From assembly GCF_000471905.2 (NCBI RefSeq), contig NW_006498608.1, forward strand, positions 5,132,116 to 5,196,115: DNA of 64,000 nucleotides, given 5' to 3'. A program made the position numbers and the translations under genes. Positions 1-12,896 of this stretch are shown one piece after another. Source of the DNA: Amborella trichopoda (lineage: Eukaryota; Streptophyta; Magnoliopsida; Amborellales; Amborellaceae). The notes beneath the pieces are model-generated. The model had not been told where the DNA came from, did no database searches, and saw nothing but the letters and a program-made list of their open reading frames with translations. Every line of letters begins with the position of its first letter. The first letter of the stretch is position 1.

Positions 1-1814
1 TACGTCTACTCTTACTCTAAATTTACTATACTACTCTAAACCAAATTACCTATCTCTCTCTCTCTTTCGTCATCATTCTCTCTCTCTCTCTCTCAACACT
101 CCATCTCTCTCCCTAAAACTCAAACTTCATCTCTCTCTAAAACTCTATCTCTCTCTAAAACCCAAACTCCATCTCTCTTTCTCTCGAAAAGTCCATCGCC
201 CCTCTTTCATACATAAGAAGGTGTGCTTGTGTTCGAGCTCAAGCTACACCCCTTGGCTGATAAACTCACTGAGAAGCGAAGAGAGAGATGGAGTTTTAGT
301 GGGAGAGAGATGTAGTTTGAATAGGGTGTCATTTTAGTGTTTGTTTAGGTAAAAAACTTATGATCAAAGGGGTCCAATGGATTGTAAGATAGAAAAGATG
401 GAGACCTTTTGTTTAAAATTAATCTTTTCAATTATTAAGTCTCATGAGATATGAAAGTTAAAAATAAGGGATAAAGAGATATTTTCCCTAAAAATAATTC
501 GAAAAACTAAAATCACCAAACTACCCTTGTGTTATATAGAAGCAGTTCGATATTTTTATTTATTTTAAATTTTTATAGTTTCATTATGGTGAGAAATGTG
601 AAATACCAATTTTTAGATTAATTCAATTGATATAGAAATACATAAAATTAAAATACACTTATATTCTAAAAAATAGGACTTGATTGTAACGTATGAAATA
701 TAGGAGACTATTTTTCGTTATCAAATACAAAACGGACTTATCTATAATTTCCCTTGTTTATGTATAACATACAATAAATTTCTACATTCCTGAGGTTTGG
801 TTTTTGTTTCTATATAGTCTTTTTTAAGTTGATCTTGCATATGAAACACTAGTTCGAGCATCGAAAGAACCAAAACTTAAATTTAAAAGATTAGTGGTCA
901 CCTCGTATCCCTTTATTCTATGAAGATTTTAAGTGAATCTTAACAAGAGGTATAATACTACATGGATATTTCAAAATGCAATGGCTTTAAATCTGAAATA
1001 AAGTAGCTACCCTTTAACAACTTCTTGTTCTATCTTATCAAAATGAAGGCTTTTGCTTCTTGGGCTAGCTACGGATGTTAAATTTTAACCCCTTGAGTTT
1101 TGTATTTCCGTCTTTTGATTTGTAAAAAAAATCACAATCATCACTGGCTGTTAGATGTAAAACCGAATTGGTAGATGTGTTCTGTTACCATTCAAAAAAA
1201 AAAAAAGTAGAGGTGTTCTATCTTTTTGGTTAAGTTCGATGAATTTCTTCATGCAGTGTAGTTAGTGATACAAGTATACCCCCCAATTTCATTCTTGATG
1301 GCTTGGGATGATTTATCCTTTTTCATACGAAAAATAAATAGTCTGAGCATACTTTCGTTAAAATATCAGAAAGAGGGTGTGCATAGCCCTCTGTCTTCCT
1401 ACATACCTTTACAAACTCATAACAGATTTTAAAGAGGATTTGTGAAAAAAGTGAAAAATCACAGGTTAGCATATTTATTTGCAATTTGGGCAACTGCATT
1501 GGGACTTCAAAGGGATATGGTTCGGGGGCCGATAGATTTGTATCAAACCTTTTAGACTTTGAAGTAAGAAGAAATAGAAAATAACGAAAGCAAAAACCAG
1601 TGAAGAAAACAAACCAATAAATGAAAAATAATTAATAAAGGGAACAATATGCAATAGAAAACAAAGCAACAATAAAGTAAAGATTGTATGGCTTATACCT
1701 CCCAAATTGCATGTTAAAAACACTGTTGCATGGACACCAACATAACTGTCGGTGTCTAAAATATCTTAAGGTGTCTTATATTTTGGCACAATATGTAAAT
1801 ATATCAACACCCCA
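1..1814. other. AT-rich intergenic spacer with CT-rich start
   Basis: Positions about 55-190 are CT-rich, with runs of CTCTCT mixed with short AAAACTC motifs. The rest is AT-rich spacer. The open frames here are short, AT-driven and match no family I recognise. I see no gene. Confidence 0.6.
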
Positions 1815-1870
1815 ATGCATATCATCATCATCAATATCTTTTTTCAACTAATTGGGATTGGTTACCGTAA
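1815..1870 (-). mobile_element. RTE-type LINE 3' end fragment
   Basis: Read on the minus strand, the segment has the AATCCCAATTAGTTG motif followed by a GATGATGATGAT tail. That is the typical 3' terminus of plant RTE-clade LINEs, whose last coding residues read VADP..LG. before a GAT/TGA repeat. Only the terminal few dozen bases are present, which fits heavy 5' truncation. Related ends lie at 30.4, 33.3 and 35.4 kb. Confidence 0.5.
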
Positions 1871-2204
1871 TGCATTTTCTATTATTTTAAACATAGGGCA
1901 ACATGTATGTAAATGATTATGAGTCACAATAGTTTCTAAAAATGTCGGCTCCCTACACCAGTCCAATGTGGAGTGTTTGGATAACACGGGCTAGAAATCA
2001 TGCATGAACTTATGGGATTGTATACAATGAAAACTTTTACCTTCGTTATATGGAGGCCACAATTGCTATTAAGTATTAGATGTCAAATTGGATGGTTTAG
2101 GTGTCTTACAAAGTTTGAAAAATTTTTAGCCCAAAAAATTGATTCAAGGCATCCTTCTTTGGTTTTTAGCGAAAATTATGGTACTGCAAAATTATAGGGT
2201 AAAA

Positions 2205-2232
2205 TGGTCATTATATATATATATATATATCC
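2205..2232. repeat. (AT)n microsatellite
   Basis: Uninterrupted TA/AT dinucleotide run of about 22 bases next to a GC-rich stretch (2250-2400) full of GGCCTGGGCCC-like words. Confidence 0.9.
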
Positions 2233-2249
2233 AAGTTGCTAATCTAAGG

Positions 2250-4380
2250 CCTTGCAACAGGCTTCGGCCTGGGCCCGGCTAGCCCCGGTCTTCCTTTATA
2301 TGAGGGTAGGCTTGGGCCACATATGTTGTCCCTAGGCCTGATTTAGTTGGTCTGGGCTGCTCTACCCCGCCCATTGCCAGCCCCAATCTGTTATTTTTTG
2401 TCACCCTTTATATTTCTTTTTTGGTGTTACACAGTTTCTAAGAGTTTGGGAGTGGACTCAAGTCATCACATTCATTATCAAAGTCCTAAAGATGTTGCCC
2501 AAGTCAATCATTAAGTATAAATTTTTCACTACACGCTAGGTTTGATAAATCAGGCAATATTAAAACTTTAGATAAGGTTAGAACCTTAATCGTAGTAAGA
2601 TGTAGTAATCTACAATGTCATTTTTTTTAGGAGATGTAGATTTGATGCAATCTTAAAAGACATAATATTTTTTGGCACTGGCTCACATCACAGGTTGCCA
2701 CTAAATCTACACCGTCTAACTAAAATATACAGTGTGAATTGCTATAGCTTTATTTCTATCGGTAACATGGCAACCTTAATCAAGGTTTGATAAATCAAAG
2801 TACACCAATAAATTCGTGTACTCTTTTAAAAGAAAGTAGTTATTTGTTGGTAATCCAAACTTTAGATAATTCATGCCCAAAACACTCTTAAACGTCCATA
2901 GAAAGAAGTGGTTTGACATTGATAATGATTTATTTAACATGAATGCGCATCTTTATGGATTTTTGTGTTTTTTTTGACGAACCAGGGATCCAATATCCAT
3001 CTCATACCCATTAGAAACTTGTACAGTTTCTAACCTTTTTAATTGCAATTTCGTTGTAAAAAATACATTAGAGCACATTTGGTATTTGTCATTTACTAAT
3101 GAAAATATTTACATACGTAAATAGATAGGAGGAAATTTTTTTTGCAAACTTTCTTTTCCCTATATTTAGTAAACATGTTTAAAGGCACTGTGCAATCAAA
3201 TCTCATATGTTTGGTAGTTTGATCGGTAAATTATATCCTGGAAACCTTGAACATAACTTATTTTAAAAATCCATCTGTGAGTGTTTTAGAGACAGATTGA
3301 GGAGGGTCAGGGTGGTTTTAACCTTCTGCAAGGGTGAGAAAGAGAGAGAGAAGAGAGAGGTTTTTTTAAATTTATAGAGTTTGATTCCAATTTTCTACGT
3401 TCCATGAAAAACAAGGGTTAAAAACTGTCTTTTAGACGGAGATTTGCTGACTATGGCTTCACATAGACCGCAAGGTCTTACATAAGCCATCATTATTCAT
3501 AATTAACGGTTCACTCTTCCGTTAAATTTAAGCATAACGATGGCACATCGACCATAAAAACGACTAATCGTGTACATGGCCTGCTTTTGTGTGGAGCTGT
3601 TCACACGGAGAGAGAGAGAGAGAAGAGGCACATGCGTGTGGAGCAAATAAATTGTATTCTATAATTTCGGCGGGTCCAGTGTGAACACAATCCCCCAAAA
3701 AATCACTTCCCCATGGGTTGAGATGCGGTTTTATTATCGAAGGCATTTTGACAATAAATTTTTTTGCTATAGGAGATGTTTGCATATGCATTTTTCTGTT
3801 ACCAAATATATGTAATGCATTTTACACATAAAAGTATTTTTCAAAAAATATTTACTCACTTATCAAATGTGCCCTTAATATCCCTTAAAATCCACATCCC
3901 ACTTTACCCTATATAGGCTTATATGTTTGGAATGTCAATTTTATGATTAATATTTATAACAATCGTATCTATGTCATATGGCAATACATGTTTCGATGTC
4001 CGTGTAACACCGATAACAATATTTAACTTTAGGCCATTTTAATGACATTCAAATCAATTTATAAAGAAATAATTATTTTTTAAAAAAATTGAATGAATTT
4101 TAAAGAAGGTTTTCATCCAATTATAAATTGAAGTAGACTTCATATTGCATTAATTGGTGGACTAACATTCGAAAGGCAAGTTTTTGGAAGTGAAAAGGAA
4201 TTGGAAATTTAGAGCACATTCCAAAGAGAAAAGCAATTGTACGACCACACATTTCTTTGTGGGATGTACTTCTATGCACGGCAACGGTACATTTTTTTTA
4301 GGCAACGACGGCACCAAGAATTTGTGTTTGTAATATTCATTTCTCTAATCTAGTGATGTGATATTATGCAGTATACAATG
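2250..4380. other. Intergenic sequence, no gene seen
   Basis: It starts with a short GC-rich segment of repeated GGCCT/GGGCC words, probably a decayed short element. AT-rich spacer with a GA-rich patch around 3337-3360 and 3610-3626 follows. No coding frame in it resembles a known family. Confidence 0.5.
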
Positions 4381-4387
4381 TAGCGGT

Positions 4388-4652
4388 CAGGGGTGGCAAT
4401 GGACCAGGTTTCCAACCCGACTTGATTCCGATGGTAGAGCCGACTTGGGTTCGGATATGTGTCTAAAAGTTAGACCAGTGAATCAAGTCCGGGTTCACAT
4501 CTTGAACCTGTACATTATTCAGGTTTGGGTCTAGGTCCCATATGTTTCTATTACCATTCAGGTTTGGGTCATGTCCATTCGGGTTCGGGTGGGTCCCAAA
4601 TGATATTTTTGGATATGTACCTGGACCCGACTTGACCCATTGCCACCTTTAA
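4388..4652. mobile_element. hAT-like short non-autonomous element
   Basis: The left edge reads CAGGGGTGGCAATGG. The right edge, reverse complemented, reads TAAAGGTGGCAATGG, so the ends form terminal inverted repeats of about 15 bp. The interior repeats ACCCGACTTG/GGGTTCGGGT words. Such GGTGGCAATGG ends are common in plant hAT-derived elements. I could not match a clean 8-bp target duplication, so the superfamily assignment is inferred from the termini. Confidence 0.5.
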
Positions 4653-5399
4653 GTACGATTAAGGTGCACCTAGAGTGTGCAGTGAGTCCGCCCTTCCAAA
4701 ATCCATCTTAAAAGACCACAAAATCACGACTCCACAGAAAAACATGAGTTTTATCCGTGAAACTGATCCATCTTACTGCCTTTTTTTAGACCATCTATTT
4801 TAATTCTTCAAGGATCATCAGATTTGCATTGTTTCTGGGTTTCGAAATTCACCATAATTAAATATGTAGTAATTTGAGATGTATTTCATGTCCTAAACAC
4901 CTAGAAAATAAAATAGATACATAAATCAACATCTAAACATTATTCTAACTATTTGAGGTCAGCTGGACAAAATTAAACGGACGTATTTGCGCAAACATTC
5001 CCTACAAAAAATTTCGTTTTTTTCTTCATCAACACCGTCCATGGACATGTACCAATATTGAATACTTTTCACTTGGACCCTAATCCAACTGACCCACAAA
5101 ATAAAGCAACAGGTGTGGCTAAAGAATTGGTCAATGGTCATTATCGCCATGGTCCAAAAGTACCGCTTGTGGTACGGAACATTGACTTGGTTCCATTTCA
5201 TATTATTTATCCCTTTATTATTGAACTAAAAAATAACTCCTTAAAGCATACGATGCTCTAGAGTCATGATGTCCCCTTTATTAAATTAGAAGCAAACCCT
5301 TTACCTATGCTTGGCATTAGAGGTAGTTTTTCTCATAGTTATCAAGACCGGACTGAACTCGTGAGACCACATACTAATGCCTTAACGGGTCTGATTCTT

Positions 5400-5447
5400 A
5401 TGAAATTTTGGGATCCTCGTAAGATGAAATTTTGGGATCCTCGTAAG
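5400..5447. repeat. 24-bp perfect tandem duplication
   Basis: Two identical adjacent copies (5400-5423 and 5424-5447) of a 24-bp unit containing TTTTGGGATCCTCG. Confidence 0.9.
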
Positions 5448-6019
5448 AATCACAAGATGATTATTTTCAGAAAACAATAAGATCATGATTTCTTCAATAC
5501 TTAGACCTTACCCGTCAAAGATTAAAATCTTTGGATAGTCTCTGTTCAATCTTAAGATATATTGCAATTTGATCTTTTTTTCCCCTTTTTTTATAGGGTT
5601 ATCCACTAGGCTAAAGAGGTTACATCCCCAAAATTAAGAGTCCTAAAATACTATTAGATTGGGTTTTGCACAATGGAGCAATGTAGAACATGTTCATGAG
5701 AGGGGATGAAATCTTTTAGCAAATGATGTTTGAGAATGTGTGCCTTGGGAATATAAATTTTTTTGAGCAATTGTAAGAAACACCCAACTCCCTTCCCATT
5801 TAGTACGTGTCTGTTATAAAAATTTGAAAATTTTTTGCTGTATTTTGAGTATGATCAATGGCACAATGTCTAAGGCTGAATTTCAAATCTTATGGCTAGT
5901 CGTGTGTATGACCTTTTTGTATTCCATGCTACACGTGCTATACTCAAAATAACAATTCATTGTGGGAAGTTGTCCAAGTGGATGCATGTCATTGACATAG
6001 ATAATTTTTAAAGGAAAAA

Positions 6020-6385
6020 GTTGATGTAAGGTTGATACCTTAAATTACATAATTACGGTGTACCTCAAAAGTTATGTTGACAAAAAACCATCTAATTGAT
6101 CAACCCGACATCGAGAGTTATGGATATAAGAAAAAAAACAAAGATTTCAAGTCCCAAAACTAGTAGATCTTGTAACACATAATTTGGACAATCCATTTTC
6201 AATATTTTTCACATGTTTATAGATCCGCTTGATTTGAACTATTTTTTAAGTTTAAATTTTTATTATTAAAGATAAAAATAGATTCTCAGGTCATCCTAAA
6301 CTTTTTTTACACCAAAACTACGTGTTATGAGAAAGTTTGGGTATGCGCCTTACTTTGATTGTTTAATATTATAACTTTTTACAAA
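6020..6385. mobile_element. MITE-A copy 1
   Basis: Member of the commonest repeat family in the window. The left end carries GGTTGATACCTTAAAT...GGTGTACCTCAAAA. The right end mirrors it with CTTACTTTGATTGTTTAATAT. The interior has the family signature of a motif like TGATCAACCCGACATCGAG followed by a stretch resembling GATCCGCTTGATTTGAACTA. No coding capacity. Confidence 0.65.
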
Positions 6386-6720
6386 CTTTACCCTTTGAAC
6401 ATGTAGAATTATGGTGTACCACAAAAATCCATTGGGTATGGTTGTTTTGTTGTTGAAAAATCCTCTAATTGATCACCTTGGTATCAATATGCATGAATAT
6501 GAACAAAAAAAAGATTTTGAGTCACAAAAATAGAGCATCTTGCAACGCATTATCTGGACCGTCTATTTAAAAAAATATAATGTGTTTATAAATCTACTTG
6601 ATTTGAATCATTTTTGGAATTTATTTAAAAAATGAAAATAGATTCTCAAGTCATCTTAATAATTTTTTACGCCAAACTTGCATCTTATAATAAAATTTGG
6701 AGGTTGCAACCTTATACAAT
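6386..6720. mobile_element. MITE-A copy 2, adjacent to copy 1
   Basis: Directly abuts copy 1 in the same orientation and repeats its internal order: ATGGTGTACC, TGATCACCTTGGTATC, CATCTTGCAACGCATTATC, and an AGGTTGCAACCTTATACAA right end. The pair therefore forms a diverged head-to-tail dimer. Confidence 0.65.
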
Positions 6721-6721
6721 C

Positions 6722-8390
6722 ATACCCTTTCTAAAACTCCATTAAAAATATTTTTGAAATCTCCAAAGTACCCTTGCACAAAAATCCCACTTGCTTGACT
6801 GGAAAAGTGGTCGGTTCCTCATTGGTCACACAAAGCAACGGCCATAGCACGGAGTGTCCTCTAAAATGCACTTTCTGTGGTCCCTCATGCTACACAAGGG
6901 ATGTTGGGTGAGTGAAAATGTATAAGAATAGAGAGAAGGACAGAGAAAATGTTGGCATTCAATGGTGGTTTTAGAGAGAGAAGGAGAGGGGAAAAATATA
7001 TTTAGAGAGAGAAAGGACAGGGGAAGCTGTTTTGCGCGTGGTCTCAATAGTTTTGCATTGTGAGACACCCAAGTTGCGCAAGTGGGTCCACAAAAGCCTA
7101 TTCATGAACCACCGCCCCATTTACAAAAGCCTCACACATTTGATTCTTTCTCCCATGCCATGCATTTCATTTTTTCTAAAGATAAGAGGCTATGCACCAT
7201 ACATGTGACTTGGTTTTTTTTAGAGAGAGAGAGATAAAAGCATTTCATTTATTCTAAATCTACGGAGTGGGACTTATAGTTTGTTTTTTTTAGTAATTCA
7301 ACAGAGATTACAGGCCTCTACCTATCTTTTCAAATGGTTTAAGAGTTGGTTTTTTTTAAAAATATTAGTGGGATTGTGTCAATAAAAATAACAACCATAA
7401 TATGATGACTAAAGTGTGGGGTGCTACCACCACGATCCATCCCCCACCTCTCTCTTTTTCTTTGTTATGCATTACATTCATTCTTGGGACTATGTCTTAC
7501 ATGCGACTTAAGCTTCCCAAGGAGAAAGAGAGAGCCAGCTCTCTGTCTCTCTCTTCGCAGCTTCCTTTTGACAAAGAGAGCGACAAGTATGTCTTTCCCC
7601 CTATGAGAAATTTACCTAGGGACCGAGAAAAAGATGTGGTTTATTGAATGTTCTATATTTTGGATTATATCATGTTGAAGTCTTTTTTTTTTTTTTGTGA
7701 GTTTTTTATTCTTATTGACTTTCATTTTAAAAGTGTAACCTTCAAACTGTCTAAAATACAAAAAAACCAATGTATTTTGGAAGTTTGCAAGTCTAACTTT
7801 TGAATAACTCCAAACACAACAAGAAAAAAACACAAAAAAGAAAAAAAAAAGTTTTAGATAGTTCAAAATCCAATTTTCAAACGACATTAATTTTTTTGTG
7901 TTTTAGGTGTTTTAAATATTGGACTTTCAAACTACCCAAATATATAAATATTTTTGTTGTTTGAGCAATTAAAAAATTAAAATAAAATGAGACTTCAAAA
8001 AAATTCTTTCCCTTCTCTCTGAATGTTATGCATTTGAGAGAGAGATGTCAAATTCGAAGATAGCCGCCTACTCAATGCTCCACTTGGATGCTGCAGCAAA
8101 GGCTGTCTGGTCTATTTTCAATTTCAAATCTTACAATTGGGTTGTATATGGCCTAGACCCATGAGGGGAATGGGTGACAATATACCCTTACAAAAATAAA
8201 GAGCTTAATAAATTAGGCCATGGTCCCTTTCAACCCTTGTGTCCATGTGCGTGTGTATAGGTGGTGTTGGGTGTAGACCAGGCCTATGAGCCAACACGCA
8301 CAATATAGCTACCAAAAAAAACAAAACAGTTATTGCCCCATACTACTACTCTCTCTCTCTCTCTTTCTCTTTATGATACAATTTATTTAT
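6722..8390. other. Intergenic, GA/CT-rich patches, no gene
   Basis: GAGAGA runs occur near 6930-7020 and 7220-7235, CT runs near 7440-7560 and 8350-8370, and a T14-type run at 7683. The short open frames here translate these simple repeats and have no family resemblance. Confidence 0.5.
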
Positions 8391-9101
8391 GGGTTATGTT
8401 AGGGTATTAATTCATATGAGTATTTCATTAATATGTTCAATATTTTTAGACACTTACGCCTTCACTTCAAAATGTAGTAACCTTTGTGTTCAAGGATTTT
8501 TAAAAATATTATTCAAGGGTAAAGTAGTAATTTATAATAATAAAAAATATTTATTAATTATAGTGGAAAATGACATCATCTACTTGGGTTGTGACATCGC
8601 CCATATAAAATATTAAATACAGTTAGTTTCGTATAGAAATATCTATTTTACCTTTTTTAATGACAAAAAATCTCCTCATTAAGAAAAATAGGATCGTACA
8701 CCAAGGGACCATGTATCTTTTATACAAGAAGGTTACAACTTTTTCCACTCATTAGATGTCAAATTCGATGACTTTGAGAAAGCCACAAGTCTCAGAATTT
8801 TTTTTTGAAAATCTATGTCTAATCAATAACACTCTTACAACCACTCATTTTGAAATCTAAGGGACATGAATAATCGTGATCCCCTTATACAAAAAGAAAA
8901 TGATCTCTTTGTAGACAATCCCAATAAAATATCGTATTACAAAACATAAGTATATAAATGTTTAAAATTTGTTGAGTAAAATTATAAAAATGCTTTGTAA
9001 GCCCCCCCCCCTTCTATTTATTCCGAACTTACTTATTGTATCTTACATGTGACATGTTTACTTTTGCGAAAGAGAATGAACTCACTCTCTTTTTATTTTT
9101 T

Positions 9102-9126
9102 TATATATATATATATATATATATAT
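9102..9126. repeat. (AT)n microsatellite
   Basis: About 25 bases of alternating AT. A C11 homopolymer lies 100 bp upstream, near 9002. Confidence 0.9.
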
Positions 9127-9887
9127 TTTGGCGTTAGGAGCATTTTCACATGAAGGAGTCCCTTCATTTATTGGCCATGCCCATGGTAGGTGGCCCCTCC
9201 TGCATTATGTTGCATGAATTACTTAAAAGAAGGCAATAATTTGTGGTGAAGTGGGAAGGTAAGAGCAGTTAGGCAGCAAGATAAGAAATTCTCTTTTGGA
9301 GCCCATGGTGGGGTGCCTTTGCCCTTTTCCATGAGAAGTCAGCAATTTTCATGTTTCTTGCGTTTCTCCACATATCACCAAATAGCAAAGCAAACTAAAG
9401 CTCTCTCTAAAGGTGACAAGATAACAAACAGAACAGAAGGTTGAGTTCCTCTCTCTCTCTATCTTTCTTTCTCTCATAATAGGTACTTACTTTCTATCTT
9501 ATGGATTATAAGATATTAAATTTTCAATAGTTTTTTATATTAAGTTTCTTATTTTGTGGGATTACAGTTGTAACGAGATTTTTTTTCTAAAATATAACAA
9601 ATATAAGAATTATAAGAGTAATCTCTATGAATGAAATATTTATTTACTCTTTGTAGAAATAAGCATCATTGCTGAACCATGTAAATCTCTTGTTGATCTT
9701 TTTCTCTCTTACTCGTCACGATTTCTCTTATTATAAATTCTGCAGTAGAGATTAAAAAAATATTAATCTAAAGAAAGGGATAGGGTCAGGTTAAAGAGTG
9801 GTTTTGAGTAATTGGATGTATGTAGGGTGTTAAGGGCCATAGAACAACTTCCAAAAGAGAGAGACCGGATCAAATGAGGGATTGTAT

Positions 9888-10118
9888 GAGAGTTTTCACG
9901 TGACCATATCTTCTCTCTCCTCTCTTTTGGGGTAGTATCTTTCATTGTGACCGTCCATGAGAGGGAGAGAAAGAAAGGCACAGAGCTAAAGCCGAATGCA
10001 ATATGCAGACAGAGGGAGAGAGATTGATGAGAGCATGGAGAGTTTCCACATGACCGTATCTCCTCTTTTGGACAGCACCTTTCATAGTGACCTTCTCATT
10101 TTAGAGAGAGAGAGGCCA
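9888..10118. repeat. Imperfect 150-bp tandem duplication
   Basis: The block starting GAGAGTTTTCACGTGACC at 9888 recurs at 10038 as GAGAGTTTCCACATGACC. Both continue through TCTCCTCTTTTGG, TTTCATNGTGACC and a GAGAG tract into GCCGAATGCAA / GCCAAATGCAA. The copies have diverged clearly, so this is an old duplication. Confidence 0.7.
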
Positions 10119-10203
10119 AATGCAACGTGCCAGGACTGGAACTGGGGACCCTAAGCTATATCAACAGAAAGGCCTAACCACTTGCATTGCCTAGTGGACC
10201 TCC
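10119..10203 (-). mobile_element. tRNA-like, possible SINE head
   Basis: On the minus strand the segment reads GGTCCACTAGGCAATGCAAG at its start and later CAGTTCCAGTCCTGG. The second resembles an RNA polymerase III B box (GGTTCNANTCC) and AAGTGGTTAGG resembles a weak A box. Downstream on that strand lies the duplicated CT-rich block at 9.9-10.1 kb, which could be the body. No cloverleaf could be drawn, so it is not annotated as a tRNA. Confidence 0.3.
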
Positions 10204-10948
10204 ATTACTGCACTTTTGTGGTCTGTGCCCCATCGAATGATCCTCATGTAAGAGAGAGAGAGAGAGAGAGTTTCTAGTCAATGAATTAATCAAACAAAAA
10301 GAGATAAAATACGGAAAAAAAAATGAGAGTTTCTAGTGAAATTTAGTCCACACACTGAGGAAAGTGGGGGCTTCTAGGACAAAAAAGCACAAGAAACTAA
10401 CCAAGAACTTGCTCTTTCATGTGATATCCATAGCTCAATAAATGTATACTACTAATGGAAAACAAAAGATGCCTAAATAAAGTACTTTTTTCTTTCTTTT
10501 TTTCCTTTTTTGAGTATTAAAACTGCCTAAAGTAGGTTAAAAAATTCTAAGATACCTAAAGTAAGGGTTTCTTGAGAATAAAAAAGGCCTAAAAATAACT
10601 GTTTTTTTTTTGGGGTGAGAAAATGAGATGCCTAAAGTGAGTTGTGTAGGTCCAATATGGATGGTTGATATGAAGTCTTTATTGCATTATCACGCGCGGA
10701 GAAAACTTTTTGGGAGGGTTTGGAGTGGGCTGAAAAGCTGCACCTCTCTTTCTCCTTTACAATCGAAAGCCTTACTTCCCCAAATATGGTGAAAAGTTGA
10801 AAGCTACAGGTTCAAATTTCGACCCGAAATTTTGGTGTCAGTTTGTGGCCGACATCCAAATCAAAGGGAATATTTCGGATTTGGGTGAAAATTTCGGGTA
10901 TCACCCAATTTGGAAAATCTAAAATATTTTTGGATTATTTGTTTTCGG

Positions 10949-11177
10949 CTAGGTTTTAAAAATTAGTGATCTCGATTGGAACAGTCGATCTGGATCAAGA
11001 ATCAGTAAAGCCGTTACAGATCCCCCTACGTATTGGGAACCAATCAATTCCCAATTTATTTTTAAATATTTCCATTTTTTTATTCCGTAATCCCTTTATT
11101 TTTTATTCACTGCTTAATTTAGCCAGATTGTCGATCCACCAATCTAGATTGGATTTTGGGAGGGGCCTTAAACCTTG
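10949..11177. mobile_element. hAT-like short element with 8-bp target duplication
   Basis: The left end is CTAGGTTTTAAAAAT. The right end, reverse complemented, is CAAGGTTTAAGG. Flanks are GTTTTCGG (10941-10948) and ATTTTCGA (11178-11185), matching at 6 of 8 positions with two G/A changes, as expected for an aged hAT target duplication. The interior GATCCACCAATC...GATTGG words recur in the element at 50.5 kb. Confidence 0.65.
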
Positions 11178-11478
11178 ATTTTCGAAAGTATTTGAGGACT
11201 CTATCGAGTCGAATCGGACTTGGCCGAGTAACTCGGCCACAACGAGGTGTCGGGGTGAGTATCTTCACCAATGTTGGTGAACATTGCACATATATAGCAC
11301 TCGAACAAATACTGCAAAGATTGTGTTGAGTGCTACAGAACTCAGAGGCGACTCAGGCAGACTTGCCTTGAGTTCTACAGCACTCAAAAAAAGTTACTAA
11401 GTACTTTTTCAAGTACTCTTCGTTGTTGCAGAAAATAAAAAAGGGGTAGAAAGCCATACCCTTAAATGGTCTCATTGT

Positions 11479-11558
11479 ATACAATCTTTTTTTTTAAAAC
11501 CCCAGATGATTTCAACTCATACAATATTTTTTTTTAAAACCCCAGATGATTTCAACTT
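11479..11558. repeat. 40-bp tandem duplication
   Basis: Two adjacent copies, period 40, each a T-run followed by AAAACCCCAGATGATTTCAA. They are nearly identical, so the event is recent. Confidence 0.85.
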
Positions 11559-12519
11559 AAGCAAGAAGGTTTCACATATTTATAGATCAAAGATTTGGGC
11601 AAGATTTTTGCTGATTTCGCATTTTACTTTATTTTTTTAAATTGATAGTCTATCTTTGATGAAATTGCACCATAGGCCTAATTTTTTCTTTATTCTGATA
11701 ATTTTCATATTTATATTATTTTTTTACTTTTTCCATATTTTTCCCCAGCCCTTGCTATACTTGGGCAGTACTTACCCATGGTCACTTAGACTCACGCTAG
11801 TAACTCCACAAGGTCAGTGCCGAGTTTCAAGGCCCGATCCGAGTTGAACATTAGTTTTGGTCGAAATATAAAATCTGGATTGTAACGTGGATGGGACCTT
11901 GGTTTGATTCACGTCCAAAAGAATTTGATCCATTCTAAGATCAATTTTCAAAGGAAAATTGTTTCATGCGGGCTGGACCGCATGATTGCATACGCGGTCC
12001 AAAAAGTGTAAAGCATCAATTTTAAAGATGGATGCAAGTAGGTGTTTCATCTAAAAACAATGAAAACATACGGTCCAAATATTTTTTTACTAGAATTATT
12101 ATTTTTAGTTTTTAAAATTTATTTATTTATTCATATTCATGATCTCTATGTTAGAGATTACATGTCCTTAAAAATTAAGTCAAAAAATCTATCTCAAAAA
12201 TAGATTTATTAATGGGTCTGCATTTGTACATATACAGGCTTGGCCACATAGAAACCGGGTCCATTTCCAAATATATTTTTATAAATTGTACTAAAAAAAC
12301 TAAAAATAAAAAAGAGAAAAGAAAGTACCGATGTCATCTAGATTTAGTCTTGGAGGAGATCTGATTTGAAGCATTTTTTGAGCTCTAAATAATTTTGAAT
12401 GAAATTAATCATTGAGTGGAGCACTTGATGATTAGAAATTTTTGAGGTCGCACAGGCACTCTTGCATACAGTGGCTGCTGATACATGAGGATTTAAAATA
12501 GGAAAAGAAATTGGGTGTG

Positions 12520-12896
12520 GATTGTACAAGGCTGAAGCCCTAAATAATCCAAGTGAGGAGCACTTTCAAATAGTGTCAAAAAAAATGTTTAAGTATTGGA
12601 AATATTTATAATGGTCTGAAAATTTATTTTTATATCTAATTATAAAAGTTAACGCTTCAAAAATAGTGTAGATCGAACACTCCGATGAACACTTGAAAAT
12701 CTTGGAAATTGACAGCCTAGATAATAAATTATATGATGCATTATTTCCATGACTTGCAATCCTTTTTTCTCATTTTCATACATCTTGAGGTCAAGATGAT
12801 CGATTTGAGGATTTTTGGGCATTGAAACAACTTCTTCTAGTGAATTTCTGAGGTGCACTTTAATTTGATTGTTTAGGGCCTCAACCTTATATAAAC
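12520..12896. mobile_element. MITE-A copy 3 (well preserved)
   Basis: The left end reads TTGTACAAGGCTGAAGCCC. The right end, TTTAGGGCCTCAACCTTATA, is its approximate reverse complement, giving long terminal inverted repeats that extend through GAGGNGCACTTT. The interior carries CATACATCTTGAGGTCAAG, the most conserved internal word of the family. It has no open frame of note. Confidence 0.75.
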
